A stretch of DNA of 64,000 bases from Sandaracinus amylolyticus (GCF_021631985.1 NZ_CP070225.1:9734001-9798000), one strand, 5' to 3'. Shown: positions 23,703-32,309, counted from the stretch's first letter. Notes: generated from the sequence alone by a model not told the origin. Program-made: numbers and translations.

Positions 23703-25493
23703 ATGGCGGGCCAGCGCAGGATCTCGGGCTGGCTCACCACTGCACGACGCGACTGGCGCGCCGCGCAGCTCGGGCTCTCGTGGCTCGCGATCTTCGTCGT
23801 CGTCGCGCTCATGGTGCTCGTGCCCTACGTGCTCTACCTGCGCGGGCGCACGATCCGGAATCGCCTCGCGTTCGAGGTGAGCGCGATGGAGCTCGCGGTG
23901 GAGCGCGCCGCGCGCGCGATGGCCGATCGCGAGCGCGCGCTGCGGGCGTTCCTCTATCGCCCCGACGCACGCCGCCGCGAAGAGCACGAGTCCGCCGCGA
24001 TCGCGCTGCGCGCGGCGCTCGAGAGCGCGGAGGTGATCGCCGCGACCGACGAGGAGGCGTGGCGCCGCGAGGTCGCGCGGATGCGCGCGCTCGAGATCGC
24101 GTGGGAGGCCGCGTCGCGCGAGCTCGTGGAGCGCGCTGCGCGCGGCGAGCGCGATCTGCTCGACGACCCCGACGTCGCGCGCCCCGGCCCGGTCTACGCG
24201 GAATTCCAGGCGGTCGCGGCCGCGCTCCTGGGCTCGCTCGACGCCGAGAAACGAGAGCTCGTGAGCACGATGCGCGGTGCCGACGACGCGCGCCTCGCGA
24301 TGCCCTTCGCGCTCGCGCTGCTCGGCGTGCCGATCCTGTTCTACGTCGGCCGCCTCTCGCTCGACGTGATCGGTCTGCTCGCGATGACGCGCGCGGAGCA
24401 GCAGCGCCTGGCGCGCATCCTCGAGCACATGGTCGATCCGGTGCTCGTCACCGATCGCCGCGGCACCATCACGCTCGCGAACCCGTCGGCGCGATCGCTC
24501 CTCGGCGTGCACGACGGAGCACCGGTGCGCGCCCTCGCCGCGCGCATGCGCGACGCCGAGCGCGGCCACGCGATCCTCACCGCGATCGCGCGCGCCGAGC
24601 CCTTCGCTGCGGCCGAGGTCGTGATCGACGGAGGCGCCGAGGAGCGCTGCGTCAGCGTGAGCAGCGCACCGATCGCGGTGGGCGACGACGTCGTCGGCGC
24701 GGTGACCGTGCTGCGCGATCTCAGCGATCGGGTGCGCTACGAGCAGGAGCGCCTGAAGACCGAGCGCTTCCACGCGCTCGGCGCGATGGCGGAGCGGCTC
24801 GCGCACGACTTCGGCAACTACCTCGAGGCGGCGTCGGGCGCGGCGGCGATGCTCGAGCGTCCGAGCGCGGCCGATCCCGACAAGCGCTCGCGCTGGGTGC
24901 GTCTCATCCGCACCACGATCGACGAAGGGCGCAACGTGCTCGCGGGCCTGCGCACGCTGAGCTTCATCTCGTATCGCAGCCCGCGCTTCTCGCCGGTGGA
25001 GCTGCACGGCGTGGTGTCGCGCGCGCTCGACGTGGCGCGGCTCGCGCGACCGGACGCCGGCGCGATCGAGCTCGCGGCCGACGTGCCGCGTGGCCTCTCC
25101 GTGCCCGCGAGCGAGAGCGATCTGGTGCGCGCGCTCGTGAACGTGCTGGTGAACGCGATCGACGCGACGTCGGTCGGCGGTCGTGTCGACGTGACGGCGC
25201 GCGTCGAGGACGCGTGCGTGCGGCTCGCGATCCGCGACACCGGCGTCGGCATCCCGCTCGAGGATCACGAGCGCATCTTCGACATGTACTTCACGACCAA
25301 GGGCGCGCGCGGATCGGGCATGGGCCTCGCGCTCGCGCGCGAGGTCGTCCACCTGCACCGCGGCGACATCCTCCTCGAGAGCGCTCCGGGCGCGGGCTCG
25401 ACGTTCACCGTCGTGCTCCCGCTCGCGCACGACGAGGCGGGCACGTCGTCGCGCCCACGTGAGGGCGCGGCCCTCGAGGAGGCACGATCGTGA
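23703..25493 (+). CDS. Sensor histidine kinase 2 of the gas-vesicle locus (membrane, PAS, variant H-box)
   Basis: The 596-residue protein has an N-terminal membrane helix (~24-46, LSWLAIFVVVALMVLVPYVL), a periplasmic helical domain of ~150 residues and a second helix (~200-220, FALALLGVPILFYVG). A PAS domain (HMVDPVLVTDRRGTITLANP) follows. The histidine region reads RLAHDFGNYLEAAS with His368, unlike the usual HELRTPL or HEIRNPL. The HATPase has the N box (NVLVNAIDAT), G1 (IRDTGVGI) and G2 (GSGMGLALAREV). The stop overlaps response regulator 2 (GTGA). The periplasmic domain suggests that it senses an external or envelope signal. Confidence 0.9.
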   Translation: MAGQRRISGWLTTARRDWRAAQLGLSWLAIFVVVALMVLVPYVLYLRGRTIRNRLAFEVSAMELAVERAARAMADRERALRAFLYRPDARRREEHESAAIALRAALESAEVIAATDEEAWRREVARMRALEIAWEAASRELVERAARGERDLLDDPDVARPGPVYAEFQAVAAALLGSLDAEKRELVSTMRGADDARLAMPFALALLGVPILFYVGRLSLDVIGLLAMTRAEQQRLARILEHMVDPVLVTDRRGTITLANPSARSLLGVHDGAPVRALAARMRDAERGHAILTAIARAEPFAAAEVVIDGGAEERCVSVSSAPIAVGDDVVGAVTVLRDLSDRVRYEQERLKTERFHALGAMAERLAHDFGNYLEAASGAAAMLERPSAADPDKRSRWVRLIRTTIDEGRNVLAGLRTLSFISYRSPRFSPVELHGVVSRALDVARLARPDAGAIELAADVPRGLSVPASESDLVRALVNVLVNAIDATSVGGRVDVTARVEDACVRLAIRDTGVGIPLEDHERIFDMYFTTKGARGSGMGLALAREVVHLHRGDILLESAPGAGSTFTVVLPLAHDEAGTSSRPREGAALEEARS

Positions 25494-25870
25494 GCGAGCA
25501 GCCGTCCGTCCTCGTCGTCGACGACAACCGCTTCATCCAGGAGAGCCTGCCCGCGCTCCTCGAGGAAGAGGGCTATCGCGTGACCGTCGCGATCAACGGC
25601 GAGGACGGCTTCCGGCGGGTGTGCACGCAGGCGATCGATCTCGTGATCACCGACGTCGCGATGCCCGACGTCGACGGTGTCGAGCTCATCCGGCTGATGC
25701 GGCTCGATCCGTTCTTCCAGCGCGTGCCGATCGTCGCGATGACCGCGTACGGCGGCCGCCGCATGCAGGAGGCGAAGGACGCGGGCGCCGACGTGTGCTT
25801 CGAGAAGCCGATCGATCACCCGCTGCTGCTCGACACGGTCGCGCGGCTCACGCGCGCGGCGTCGCGCTGA
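25490..25870 (+). CDS. Single-domain response regulator 2 of the gas-vesicle locus
   Basis: The 126-residue protein starts at a GTG within the kinase stop. It is a receiver domain alone: acidic pair in VLVVDDNRF, phosphoacceptor Asp55 (VITDVAMPDVDGV), Thr in IVAMTAYG and Lys in FEKPID. There is no output domain, as in response regulator 1. The last 23 bases overlap the convergent hydrolase gene. It closes the gas-vesicle locus. Confidence 0.92.
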   Translation: MSEQPSVLVVDDNRFIQESLPALLEEEGYRVTVAINGEDGFRRVCTQAIDLVITDVAMPDVDGVELIRLMRLDPFFQRVPIVAMTAYGGRRMQEAKDAGADVCFEKPIDHPLLLDTVARLTRAASR

Positions 25871-26714
25871 CCTGCCTCGCCATGTCGAGGATCACCCGCG
25901 CGACGAGCGCGGGATCGTCGAAGTGCGGGCAGTGCCCGACCGCATCGGGCTCCTCGATGCGCGCGTGACGCGGCAGGTGCTCGCGGAAGTACGCGAGGTC
26001 GCTCGCGGGCAGCAGCCGCTCCGAGCAGCCCCACACCAGCGTCACCGGCATCGCGAGCGCGGCGAGCTCTTCGGGGGTCGCCGCTTGATCGGGCCTCGCG
26101 CCCGCGAGCAGGCCCTGCACCACCGGGCTCCCCATGCGCGCGCGGATGCCGCTCGCGAAGAGCGACGTGAGCGGCGGCGTGCGGTGGTAGACGCGCGCGA
26201 CGAACGCGTGCGCGTCCGCGGTCGTCGGCATGTGGAACGCGCGGCGCACGTCGGCGAGCTCGTCGTCGTTCATGCGCGCGCCGGCGGGTGAGAGGAGCAC
26301 GAGGCCGTGGACCTTCTCCGGTCGATCGCGCGCGTAGCGCAGCACGATCGCGCCGCCGAGCGAGTTGCCGCAGAGGATCACCGGCTCGTCGATCACGCGA
26401 TCGAGCACGTCGCGCATCACGTCGAGCAACGTGTCCGGCGTGAGCGCGCCGCGGGGCGGACCGCTGAAGCCGTGACCCGGCAGCTCGGGCGCGACGACGC
26501 GGCGCACGTGGGGGAGCAGCCGCGCGAGCACCGGCCCGAAGGGCGCGCCCGCCGAGCCGATCCCGTGCACCACGACGACCGGCGGCAGCGTCCCCGCGCC
26601 GCGCCCTTCGTACACGTTCACGCGCCCGACGGGCGTGTCGATCACGCGGCCGCGGATGCCACGCGCGCGGAGCGCGGCGCGCGCGAGACGCTCGGCGATC
26701 GGAAGGAAGACCAT
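25848..26714 (-). CDS. Alpha/beta-fold hydrolase
   Basis: The 288-residue product has the alpha/beta hydrolase plan: VVVVHGIGSAGAPFGPV (oxyanion region near 47-62), the nucleophile elbow GNSLGG with Ser118, and a C-terminal GHCPHF with His261 as the likely catalytic base. The ELPGHGFSGPP loop (77-87) is typical of esterases, epoxide or C-C bond hydrolases. A hydrophobic cap region sits in the middle. Substrate unknown. It converges on response regulator 2 with a 23-base overlap. Confidence 0.85.
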   Translation of the reverse strand: MVFLPIAERLARAALRARGIRGRVIDTPVGRVNVYEGRGAGTLPPVVVVHGIGSAGAPFGPVLARLLPHVRRVVAPELPGHGFSGPPRGALTPDTLLDVMRDVLDRVIDEPVILCGNSLGGAIVLRYARDRPEKVHGLVLLSPAGARMNDDELADVRRAFHMPTTADAHAFVARVYHRTPPLTSLFASGIRARMGSPVVQGLLAGARPDQAATPEELAALAMPVTLVWGCSERLLPASDLAYFREHLPRHARIEEPDAVGHCPHFDDPALVARVILDMARQVSATPRA

Positions 26715-26735
26715 GCGCCGGAGCGTACTCGACGT

Positions 26736-27059
26736 TCAGTTCGTCATGTCCCGACAGACGCCGCCCGTGCACGCGTAGCGATCGTGCAGGCAGTCGAGGT
26801 CGGTCTCGCAGTCGACGGTCGCGCACGACGGGGAGTCGGTGCAGGTGACGACGCTCGTGGGATCGGCGTCGCAGGTCGCGGTGTAGCTGATGTCGAAGCG
26901 GTCGACGGTGCACGAGCGGCCGGCGCTGTCGGTGTACGAGCGAACGTCGGTCCCGTCGGCCACGTCGCAGCCGGCGCTCGCGGTCGCGAGGACGAGGGTG
27001 GCGAGGAGCCCATGAGCACCTCCTCGGATCGAGTGGAAAGGCGACCGGCCTCTGTCCAC
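26736..27059 (-). CDS. Small Cys-rich lipoprotein with uncertain start
   Basis: The coding frame is clear: lipoprotein signal (GLLATLVLATASAGC) then a Cys-rich mature part (TCDADPTSVVTCTDSPSC, CETDLDCLHDRYACTGG, ending CRDMTN). In-frame starts are a GTG at 27059, used here (107 residues), or a TTG at 27167. Oddly, the best ribosome-binding site (GAGGAGG) is followed by an ATG at 27013 that is out of frame with the lipoprotein by one base. Either the GTG is used or a base change has shifted the start. Function unknown. Confidence 0.6.
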   Translation of the reverse strand: MDRGRSPFHSIRGGAHGLLATLVLATASAGCDVADGTDVRSYTDSAGRSCTVDRFDISYTATCDADPTSVVTCTDSPSCATVDCETDLDCLHDRYACTGGVCRDMTN

Positions 27060-27101
27060 GAGCTGTTCCAGCGGAATTGTCTGCGACAAGTGCAGCGCGA
27101 A

Positions 27102-27116
27102 CCGACCGAGGTTGGG
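27102..27116 (-). repeat. Dispersed 15-bp motif, copy 1
   Basis: CCGACCGAGGTTGGG, the exact reverse complement of the copy at 27182-27196, so the two form a perfect 15-bp inverted pair 65 bases apart. Confidence 0.6.
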
Positions 27117-27181
27117 TGCGGGAGCCAACACCCGTAGGCGGTCGAGGCCACGGTCGGAGGCGCGCAATCACGGACGTTCGG

Positions 27182-27196
27182 CCCAACCTCGGTCGG
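27182..27196 (+). repeat. Dispersed 15-bp motif, copy 2
   Basis: CCCAACCTCGGTCGG, inverted partner of copy 1 and same-strand relative of copy 3, which differs by one base. Confidence 0.6.
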
Positions 27197-27214
27197 CTTC
27201 CGGAGCCCCCGAAA

Positions 27215-27229
27215 CCCAACGTCGGTCGG
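27215..27229 (+). repeat. Dispersed 15-bp motif, copy 3
   Basis: CCCAACGTCGGTCGG, 14/15 identical to copy 2 and lying 18 bases after it. Confidence 0.55.
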
Positions 27230-27403
27230 CAAAACCTGTGAGAAAACCACGTCCTCGACGCGCGATGGCTCGCGCCGCGATCACCGGCGACCCGATCCGC
27301 CACCGCTCCGCACTTCGTTTCCGCGACGTTTCGCGGTTCTGCGCGGATGTACGCAGTGGTACGTGCTCTGCTACGCGGCGCGGCCCGGAGGGTTCTTTCG
27401 CTC

Positions 27404-28663
27404 ATGACTCGCTCGTTCGTTCGCGCGCAACTCGCGCTTTCGCTCGCCGGCCTCGCGCTCGCGGGCTGCATGATGGACTCGGCCGCCAAGGTCCCCGCCG
27501 ACGGCGCGGAGCCCGCGCTCGACGTCGCGTCGCTCGGTGCCGCCGACTCGGCCCGCTCGATCCCGGCCGCGCCCTGGTGCCAGCTGGTCGAGGGCGAGCT
27601 CACGCAGGCGCGCCCCACCGCGCTCTTCACCTTCGAGGGTGGCTGTGACGACACCTTCATCGACCTCGCGAACCGCGACGGTCGCGATCTCTTCGTCGCG
27701 CTCTACGAGGAGCGCGATGGCCGCTGGGCGCTCGTCGCGCGCAACGACGACTGCAGCGCGGACACGTTCAACGCGTGCCTCTCGACCTCGACGCGCGCGG
27801 GCGTGCGCTACCTCGTGATGGCCACCTCGTACTCGTACGCGGTCCGCAACCGCCCCGCGGCGATGTCGTTCCACCTCACGGTCTCGTGCAACGGCGCGGA
27901 CGGCGAGTGCGTGGTGCCCGGCGAGGAGCCGACGGCGCAGGCGTGCGGCAGCCGCGGCCTGCCCGAGTGCCCCGAGGGCTTCTTCTGCGCGTTCGAGGCG
28001 GGCTCGATGTGCGGCGCCGACGATCGCGGTGGCGTCTGCGCGCGCCGTCCCGACGCGTGCATCGCGCTCTACGATCCCGTCTGCGGCTGCGACGGCCACA
28101 CCTACGGCAACGCGTGCAACGCGGCGTCGGCGGGCGTCAGCGTGGCGCACGACGGCGAGTGCCCCGCGCCGGGCGGCGAGGGCGAGCCCTGCGGCGCGCG
28201 CCTCGGCGACACCTGCGACGAGGGCTTCTACTGCGCGTTCGCGCCCGAGGCGATCTGCGGTCGCGCCGACGCGACCGGCACCTGCGCGCCGCGTCCCGAC
28301 GCGTGCATCGCGCTCTACGATCCCGTCTGCGGCTGCGACGGACGCACCTACGGCAACGCGTGCAACGCGGCGTCGAACGGCGTGAGCGTCGATCACGACG
28401 GTGAGTGCGCGCGCGCGGGCCAGGGCGAGGGCGAGACCTGCGGCGGCATCGCGGCGCTCGAGTGCGCCTCGGGCCTCGCGTGCGACTACTCGGCGAGCGG
28501 CTGCAACATCGCGGACGTCGCGGGCGTGTGCGTCGTCGACGAGCCGCGCGCGTGCACGCGCGAGTACCGCCCGGTCTGCGGCTGCGACGGCAACACGTAC
28601 TCGAACGACTGCGTGCGCCGCGCGGCGTACGTCGGCCTCGCGCACACCGGCGCCTGCCGCTGA
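27404..28663 (+). CDS. Lipoprotein with three Kazal-type protease-inhibitor domains
   Basis: The ATG at 27404 begins a lipoprotein signal ([18 protein letters not shown]); GGAGGG lies upstream. The 419-residue protein has a beta-rich region after the signal (~30-170; [20 protein letters not shown]), similar to pre-peptidase C-terminal modules. Three Kazal domains follow, starting near Cys219, Cys301 and Cys384; each has PVCGCDG(H/R/N)TYxNxC, the hallmark of the fold. Between them are Cys-rich spacers ([16 protein letters not shown]). Kazal domains block serine proteases. A surface anti-protease role, for example during predation or self-protection, is inference. A 12-bp hairpin lies just after the stop. 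Confidence 0.9.
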   Translation: MTRSFVRAQLALSLAGLALAGCMMDSAAKVPADGAEPALDVASLGAADSARSIPAAPWCQLVEGELTQARPTALFTFEGGCDDTFIDLANRDGRDLFVALYEERDGRWALVARNDDCSADTFNACLSTSTRAGVRYLVMATSYSYAVRNRPAAMSFHLTVSCNGADGECVVPGEEPTAQACGSRGLPECPEGFFCAFEAGSMCGADDRGGVCARRPDACIALYDPVCGCDGHTYGNACNAASAGVSVAHDGECPAPGGEGEPCGARLGDTCDEGFYCAFAPEAICGRADATGTCAPRPDACIALYDPVCGCDGRTYGNACNAASNGVSVDHDGECARAGQGEGETCGGIAALECASGLACDYSASGCNIADVAGVCVVDEPRACTREYRPVCGCDGNTYSNDCVRRAAYVGLAHTGACR

Positions 28664-28674
28664 GCTGAGCTTGC

Positions 28675-28700
28675 GGAAGGGGTCATGGATGACCCCTTCC
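28675..28700 (+). terminator. Perfect 12-bp hairpin after the Kazal gene
   Basis: GGAAGGGGTCAT and ATGACCCCTTCC pair perfectly around a GG loop, 11 bases after the Kazal lipoprotein stop. The position fits a transcription terminator, although no T-run follows. Confidence 0.5.
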
Positions 28701-28895
28701 CCCGCCCGGCGGAGCCGGATCGGGGCCCCCATCCCTGAACGCTGCGCGCGGGGCCCCAACCCCGCTTGCTCCGCACGGCGGCTCTCGTCTCGAAGACATG
28801 CGACGTGCGCCCGCTCGACCTCGTGTCGGGCGGGCGCTTCGTCGTTCCGTCGCCTGGACCTTGCGGCACGAGCTCGCCGCTCCAGAGTCGCGCGC

Positions 28896-29558
28896 ATGAC
28901 CATCGAGCTCTATCGGTTCCCCTACAGCTGCTACGCGAGGAAGGTCCAAGCCGCGCTCGAGCTCGCGCGCGTGCCGTTCACCATCGTCGACGTGCCCTAC
29001 CTCGATCGCGACGTGATGACGAAGGTCGCGCCGGGCTATCCGATGGTCCCGGTGCTGCGCCACGGCAGCGACGTGATCACAGGCTCGCGCGAGATCCTCG
29101 AGGCGCTCGTGCAGCGCGAGCCCGCGGTCGCGGCGCTGGTGCCCGACGGGCGCGAGGCCGTGGTGTGGGCCTATCACGACTTCGTCGACTCGACGCTCGA
29201 GATCCCGATGTTCCAGGCCGCGACGCCGGGGATCCGCGCGCGCTTCGCGACCCACAACGAGCGGCTCTTCTTCACGTTCATCAAGGAGCGCCGCTGGGGC
29301 GCGGGGTGCGTGGACCGCTGGGCGCGCGAGCAGAGCGCGCTGCTCGAGAGCGCGCGCACGATGCTCGCACCGACGCGCGCGTCGCTGCGCCGTCATCCGT
29401 TCGTCGCGGGCGAGACGCCGACCCTCGCCGACACCGCGCTCTACGGCCACCTCGCGATGCTCGCATACGCCGATCGCGCGCTCGTCGCCTCGCTCGGCGA
29501 GGAGATCGTCGCGTTCACCGCGCGTCTGCAGGCGCTCGGAGTCGCGCCCCCGGCGTGA
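28896..29558 (+). CDS. Glutathione S-transferase-like protein
   Basis: The 220-residue product has the GST plan. The N-terminal thioredoxin-like domain starts MTIELYRFPYSCYARKVQ, with Ser11/Cys12 in the active-site turn, then VPYLDRDVMTKVAPGYPMVP with the cis-Pro MVPVL motif and GSREILEAL in the SNAIL-like position. A helical C-terminal domain includes a PTLADTALYGHL motif (GxTxxxAD-like). GSTs conjugate or reduce glutathione with electrophiles; substrate unknown. The gene lies alone between the Kazal gene and the convergent lipoprotein. Confidence 0.85.
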   Translation: MTIELYRFPYSCYARKVQAALELARVPFTIVDVPYLDRDVMTKVAPGYPMVPVLRHGSDVITGSREILEALVQREPAVAALVPDGREAVVWAYHDFVDSTLEIPMFQAATPGIRARFATHNERLFFTFIKERRWGAGCVDRWAREQSALLESARTMLAPTRASLRRHPFVAGETPTLADTALYGHLAMLAYADRALVASLGEEIVAFTARLQALGVAPPA

Positions 29559-30521
29559 TCAGCGGCGCGTGCCGTGGAGCACGACCGGACAGAGCGTCTC
29601 ACGCAGCGCCACGACCGCATCGCCGCCGGTGGTGCGGTCGTAGCAGGTGGCTTGCGACACCGAATAGCTGGTCACACCCGCCGCGATCGGATCCGACGCG
29701 AGCGCGACGTCGTGGATGCGCGGCGTCGCGTTGCCGCCGCCGGGCATCACTGCGGTGATCGCGAAGAGCCCTTCGCCTCGCACCAGCTCGTGGGAGAAGC
29801 CGAGCTCCGACGAGCCGCCCTGGGTCCGATCGAGCACCACGATCACGCCACCACTCGCGAGGAACGCGCGCAGGTGCGGGTGCCACGCCTCGGCGATCGT
29901 CTGCATGCGCGCGCGCTCCGCCGACTGCGCGTACACGAGCAGCACGTCGACGTCGTCGAGCGCATTCTCGAGCTCGAGCCACGACGTGAGCTCCGTGAAC
30001 GTCACGTCGCGACCGGTGGCGTTCATCACACCCTCGCGGATCCGCGGGCGCAGCATCGCCACCGCGTCCCAGCCGGTGTGCTCGTCGTAGTCGAGCACGC
30101 GGATCGTGCCGCTCCCGGGCGCGAGCGCGACCGAGTTGCTCAGCAGGCGATCGCCCTGGGTGAACGCCTGGAGCAGGTCGTGACCGATCAGCACGAGGTG
30201 ACCGGTGCCGCGTGTGCCCGCGTCGTCGGCCACGGTGGCGTCGGGCGTCTCGCTCTGCGCGTCGGGCTCGTCGCCCTGCGCATCGGGCGGGTGGCTCTGC
30301 GCATCGGGCTCGTCGGTCGATGCGTCGAGGCCGGCATCCACGCCGTCGTTGCCGCACATGCACGCGCCGAACGCGCCGTCGGTGCAGACCTGCGCGCCCG
30401 CGCGTCCATCGGTGCACGCGCACGCGACGCTGAGCCCATCGGTGCACTCGCTCGACTCCGCGCAGGCCCACGCCAAGCACGCGAGCACGCACGCTGCGAA
30501 CACGTTCCTCGTCACGCGCAT
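29559..30521 (-). CDS. Lipoprotein with Pro-Asp-Ala repeats
   Basis: The 320-residue product has a lipoprotein signal (NVFAACVLACLAWAC; several Cys, the likely lipidated one followed by AESSECTDGL). A short Cys-rich segment (CTDGRAGAQVCTDGAFGAC) leads into a low-complexity linker with repeated PDAQ units (about residues 65-105). The main domain (~110-320) has alternating strand/helix segments (GHLVLIGHDLLQAF, VDVLLVYAQS, GGVIVVLDRTQGG) like a Rossmann or glutamine-amidotransferase-like fold, with no catalytic triad I can point to. It converges on the GST gene without a gap. Confidence 0.6.
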   Translation of the reverse strand: MRVTRNVFAACVLACLAWACAESSECTDGLSVACACTDGRAGAQVCTDGAFGACMCGNDGVDAGLDASTDEPDAQSHPPDAQGDEPDAQSETPDATVADDAGTRGTGHLVLIGHDLLQAFTQGDRLLSNSVALAPGSGTIRVLDYDEHTGWDAVAMLRPRIREGVMNATGRDVTFTELTSWLELENALDDVDVLLVYAQSAERARMQTIAEAWHPHLRAFLASGGVIVVLDRTQGGSSELGFSHELVRGEGLFAITAVMPGGGNATPRIHDVALASDPIAAGVTSYSVSQATCYDRTTGGDAVVALRETLCPVVLHGTRR

Positions 30522-30556
30522 GGCGTGATGCTCGGAGGAGCGCGTGAGCGCGTCAA

Positions 30557-30570
30557 ACCCCCGAAGGGGT
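30557..30570 (-). terminator. Intrinsic terminator-like hairpin after the aminoacylase gene
   Basis: On the minus strand the sequence reads ACCCC-TTCG-GGGGT followed by TTG: a five-bp stem with a stable TTCG tetraloop and a short T stretch, 12 bases after the amidohydrolase stop. It is the best Rho-independent-type signal in the window, though the stem is short. Confidence 0.55.
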
Positions 30571-30581
30571 GATGCGCGCGC

Positions 30582-32309
30582 TCATCCCGCGCGGAGGAGC
30601 GAGCCGCTCCGCTCGCGGCCGAGCGTCTCGAGCGGAGCGCCGTCGCGCACCACCTCGCGCCCTCCGACCACGACGCTGCGCACCGCGCGATCGTTGCGGC
30701 GCACCAGGCGCGAGAGCCCGTCGAAGCCCGGCATCTCGACCTCGACGATGCGATCGACCTCGCTCGTGAGGCCCTCGGGATCGATCACCACGAGATCGGC
30801 GCGCGCCTTCTCCGCGATGTGTCCCGCGTCGATGCCGAGCCAGCTCGCGAGCTCGCCGGTGAGCCGATGGATCGCGCGCTCGATCGGCATCACCCGCTCG
30901 TCCTTCGCCATGCGCAGGAGGCGCAGCGGGAAGTTGTAGTGCGCCATGTTGCGGAGGTGCGCGCCCGCGTCGCTGAAGCCGATCAGCACGGCAGGGTGGG
31001 CGACGATCCAGCGCAGCCACTCCGGTCGATCGTTGCCGATCACCGTGTACCAGCGCAGCGCGCGTCCGTGCTCCGCGACGAGATCGAGCAGCGCGTCGAT
31101 CGGGTCCACACCACGCTCGCGCGCGACCTGCGCGATGCTCTTGCCGACGAGCGCGCGGTCGCCCGGGCACTCCTGGATCTCGGTGTCGTCGAGATCGCGG
31201 TGATAGGCGCGACCGAGCAGCCAGCTGCCCCACTCGCGCCGGAACCGACGTCGGAACGCGGGCTCGCGCAGCAGCCGCGCGCGCGCTTCGTCGTCGCGCT
31301 CGTGGAGCGCCGCGGTGCCCGCGCCGATCTCCTCGAAGATCGGCGCCTCCATCCCGTCGACCCAGAGGTCGAACACGTTGGGCAGCGACTGGAAGCGCAG
31401 ATCGGCGCCGAGGAAGCGATTGACCAGCGAGGCCATGAAGCCCGCGGCGCGGAACGGAAGGCGAGCGGCCTTCGCGTCCATCATCGTGATCAGCAACGTC
31501 TTGAGCCCGGGGCGCGTCACGCCGAGCGACTCGAGGAAGAAGAGCAGCACGTTCACCTTCGTGCTGACGTTGGGTACGCCCTGGAGGATGCGACCGCGCG
31601 CGCGGAGCTGACGCGCGAGGCGGCGGTACTCGCTCCACGTCGCGAACACCGAGGGAGTGGGGCGCGATCGCAGATCGCCGTCGCCGTCCATCTTGTCCCA
31701 GGTGAGCGTGTTGATGCTGAGCCCCAGATAGCCGGCGTCGAGCGCTTCGCCGAGCAGCGCTTCCATGCGCGCGAGCTCGGGCTCGGTGGGGCGCGCGCCC
31801 TTCGTGAGCGAGCGCGGCAGGCCCATCGCGGCCGCGCGGATCGCGCTGTGTCCGAGCAGCGCCGCGACGTTGGGGCCGAGCGGGAGCGACGCGAGGTGAT
31901 CGAAGTACGCGGCGGGGCCGTCCCACGTCTTCACCCTCTCGAGCATCGGCTTCACGGTCGCGCGCGGGATGCCCTCGACGCGGCAGAACATGTCGGCGAG
32001 ATCGACGGGATCGCCCACCGCCATCGAGAGCCCGCACGAGCCCATCACGACGGTGGTCACGCCGTGACGCACCGACTCGGGCAGCCCGGGCAACAGCTCG
32101 ACCTCCGCGTCGTAGTGCGTGTGCACGTCGACGAAGCCCGGGCTGATCCATGCACCGGATGCATCGATGACGCGCGCATCATGCACGCGCTGCATGGGTG
32201 GCAGGATCGCCGCGATGTGCCCGTCCTCGACGACGACGTCGGCAGGACGGCCGGGGGCGCCGGTTCCGTCGAAGAGGGTGCCGTTCTGGACGTGGAGACG
32301 CTCGGCCAT
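30582..32309 (-). CDS. N-acyl-D-amino-acid deacylase-like amidohydrolase
   Basis: The ATG at 32309 gives 575 residues (the frame is open upstream). The protein follows the D-aminoacylase/dihydroorotase-like amidohydrolase plan: a strand-rich N-terminus (LHVQNGTLFDGTGAPGRPAD), the metal motif SPGFVDVHTHYDAE (His-x-His near residue 63), MGSCGLSMAVGD, and a C-terminal IGFSDAGAHLRNMA (catalytic Asp-containing loop) and ARADLVVIDPE. These zinc enzymes hydrolyse N-acyl-D-amino acids. The next gene upstream on the same strand is an MBL-fold hydrolase, so the pair may act on acylated amino acids or lactones. Confidence 0.88.
   Translation of the reverse strand: MAERLHVQNGTLFDGTGAPGRPADVVVEDGHIAAILPPMQRVHDARVIDASGAWISPGFVDVHTHYDAEVELLPGLPESVRHGVTTVVMGSCGLSMAVGDPVDLADMFCRVEGIPRATVKPMLERVKTWDGPAAYFDHLASLPLGPNVAALLGHSAIRAAAMGLPRSLTKGARPTEPELARMEALLGEALDAGYLGLSINTLTWDKMDGDGDLRSRPTPSVFATWSEYRRLARQLRARGRILQGVPNVSTKVNVLLFFLESLGVTRPGLKTLLITMMDAKAARLPFRAAGFMASLVNRFLGADLRFQSLPNVFDLWVDGMEAPIFEEIGAGTAALHERDDEARARLLREPAFRRRFRREWGSWLLGRAYHRDLDDTEIQECPGDRALVGKSIAQVARERGVDPIDALLDLVAEHGRALRWYTVIGNDRPEWLRWIVAHPAVLIGFSDAGAHLRNMAHYNFPLRLLRMAKDERVMPIERAIHRLTGELASWLGIDAGHIAEKARADLVVIDPEGLTSEVDRIVEVEMPGFDGLSRLVRRNDRAVRSVVVGGREVVRDGAPLETLGRERSGSLLRAG

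Larger units (their letters stand above)
14998..25870 (+). other. Gas-vesicle gene cluster with embedded signalling and ATPase genes
   Basis: Thirteen co-directional genes span about 10.9 kb: gvpJ, gvpA, kinase 1, regulator 1, gvpF/L, gvpG, tandem ATPase, gvpF/L, gvpS/M-like, gvpF/L, gvpK, kinase 2, regulator 2. The largest gap inside is 32 bases and seven junctions overlap, so it is probably one operon. GvpN, GvpO, GvpC and GvpV/W were not found within it or nearby. Confidence 0.85.
27060..27403. other. Intergenic region with repeat motifs
   Basis: No gene is supported between the GTG start of the Cys-rich lipoprotein and the ATG of the Kazal lipoprotein. The stretch holds three copies of a 15-bp motif (27102-27116, 27182-27196, 27215-27229) and presumably the promoters of both flanking divergent genes. 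Confidence 0.6.
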
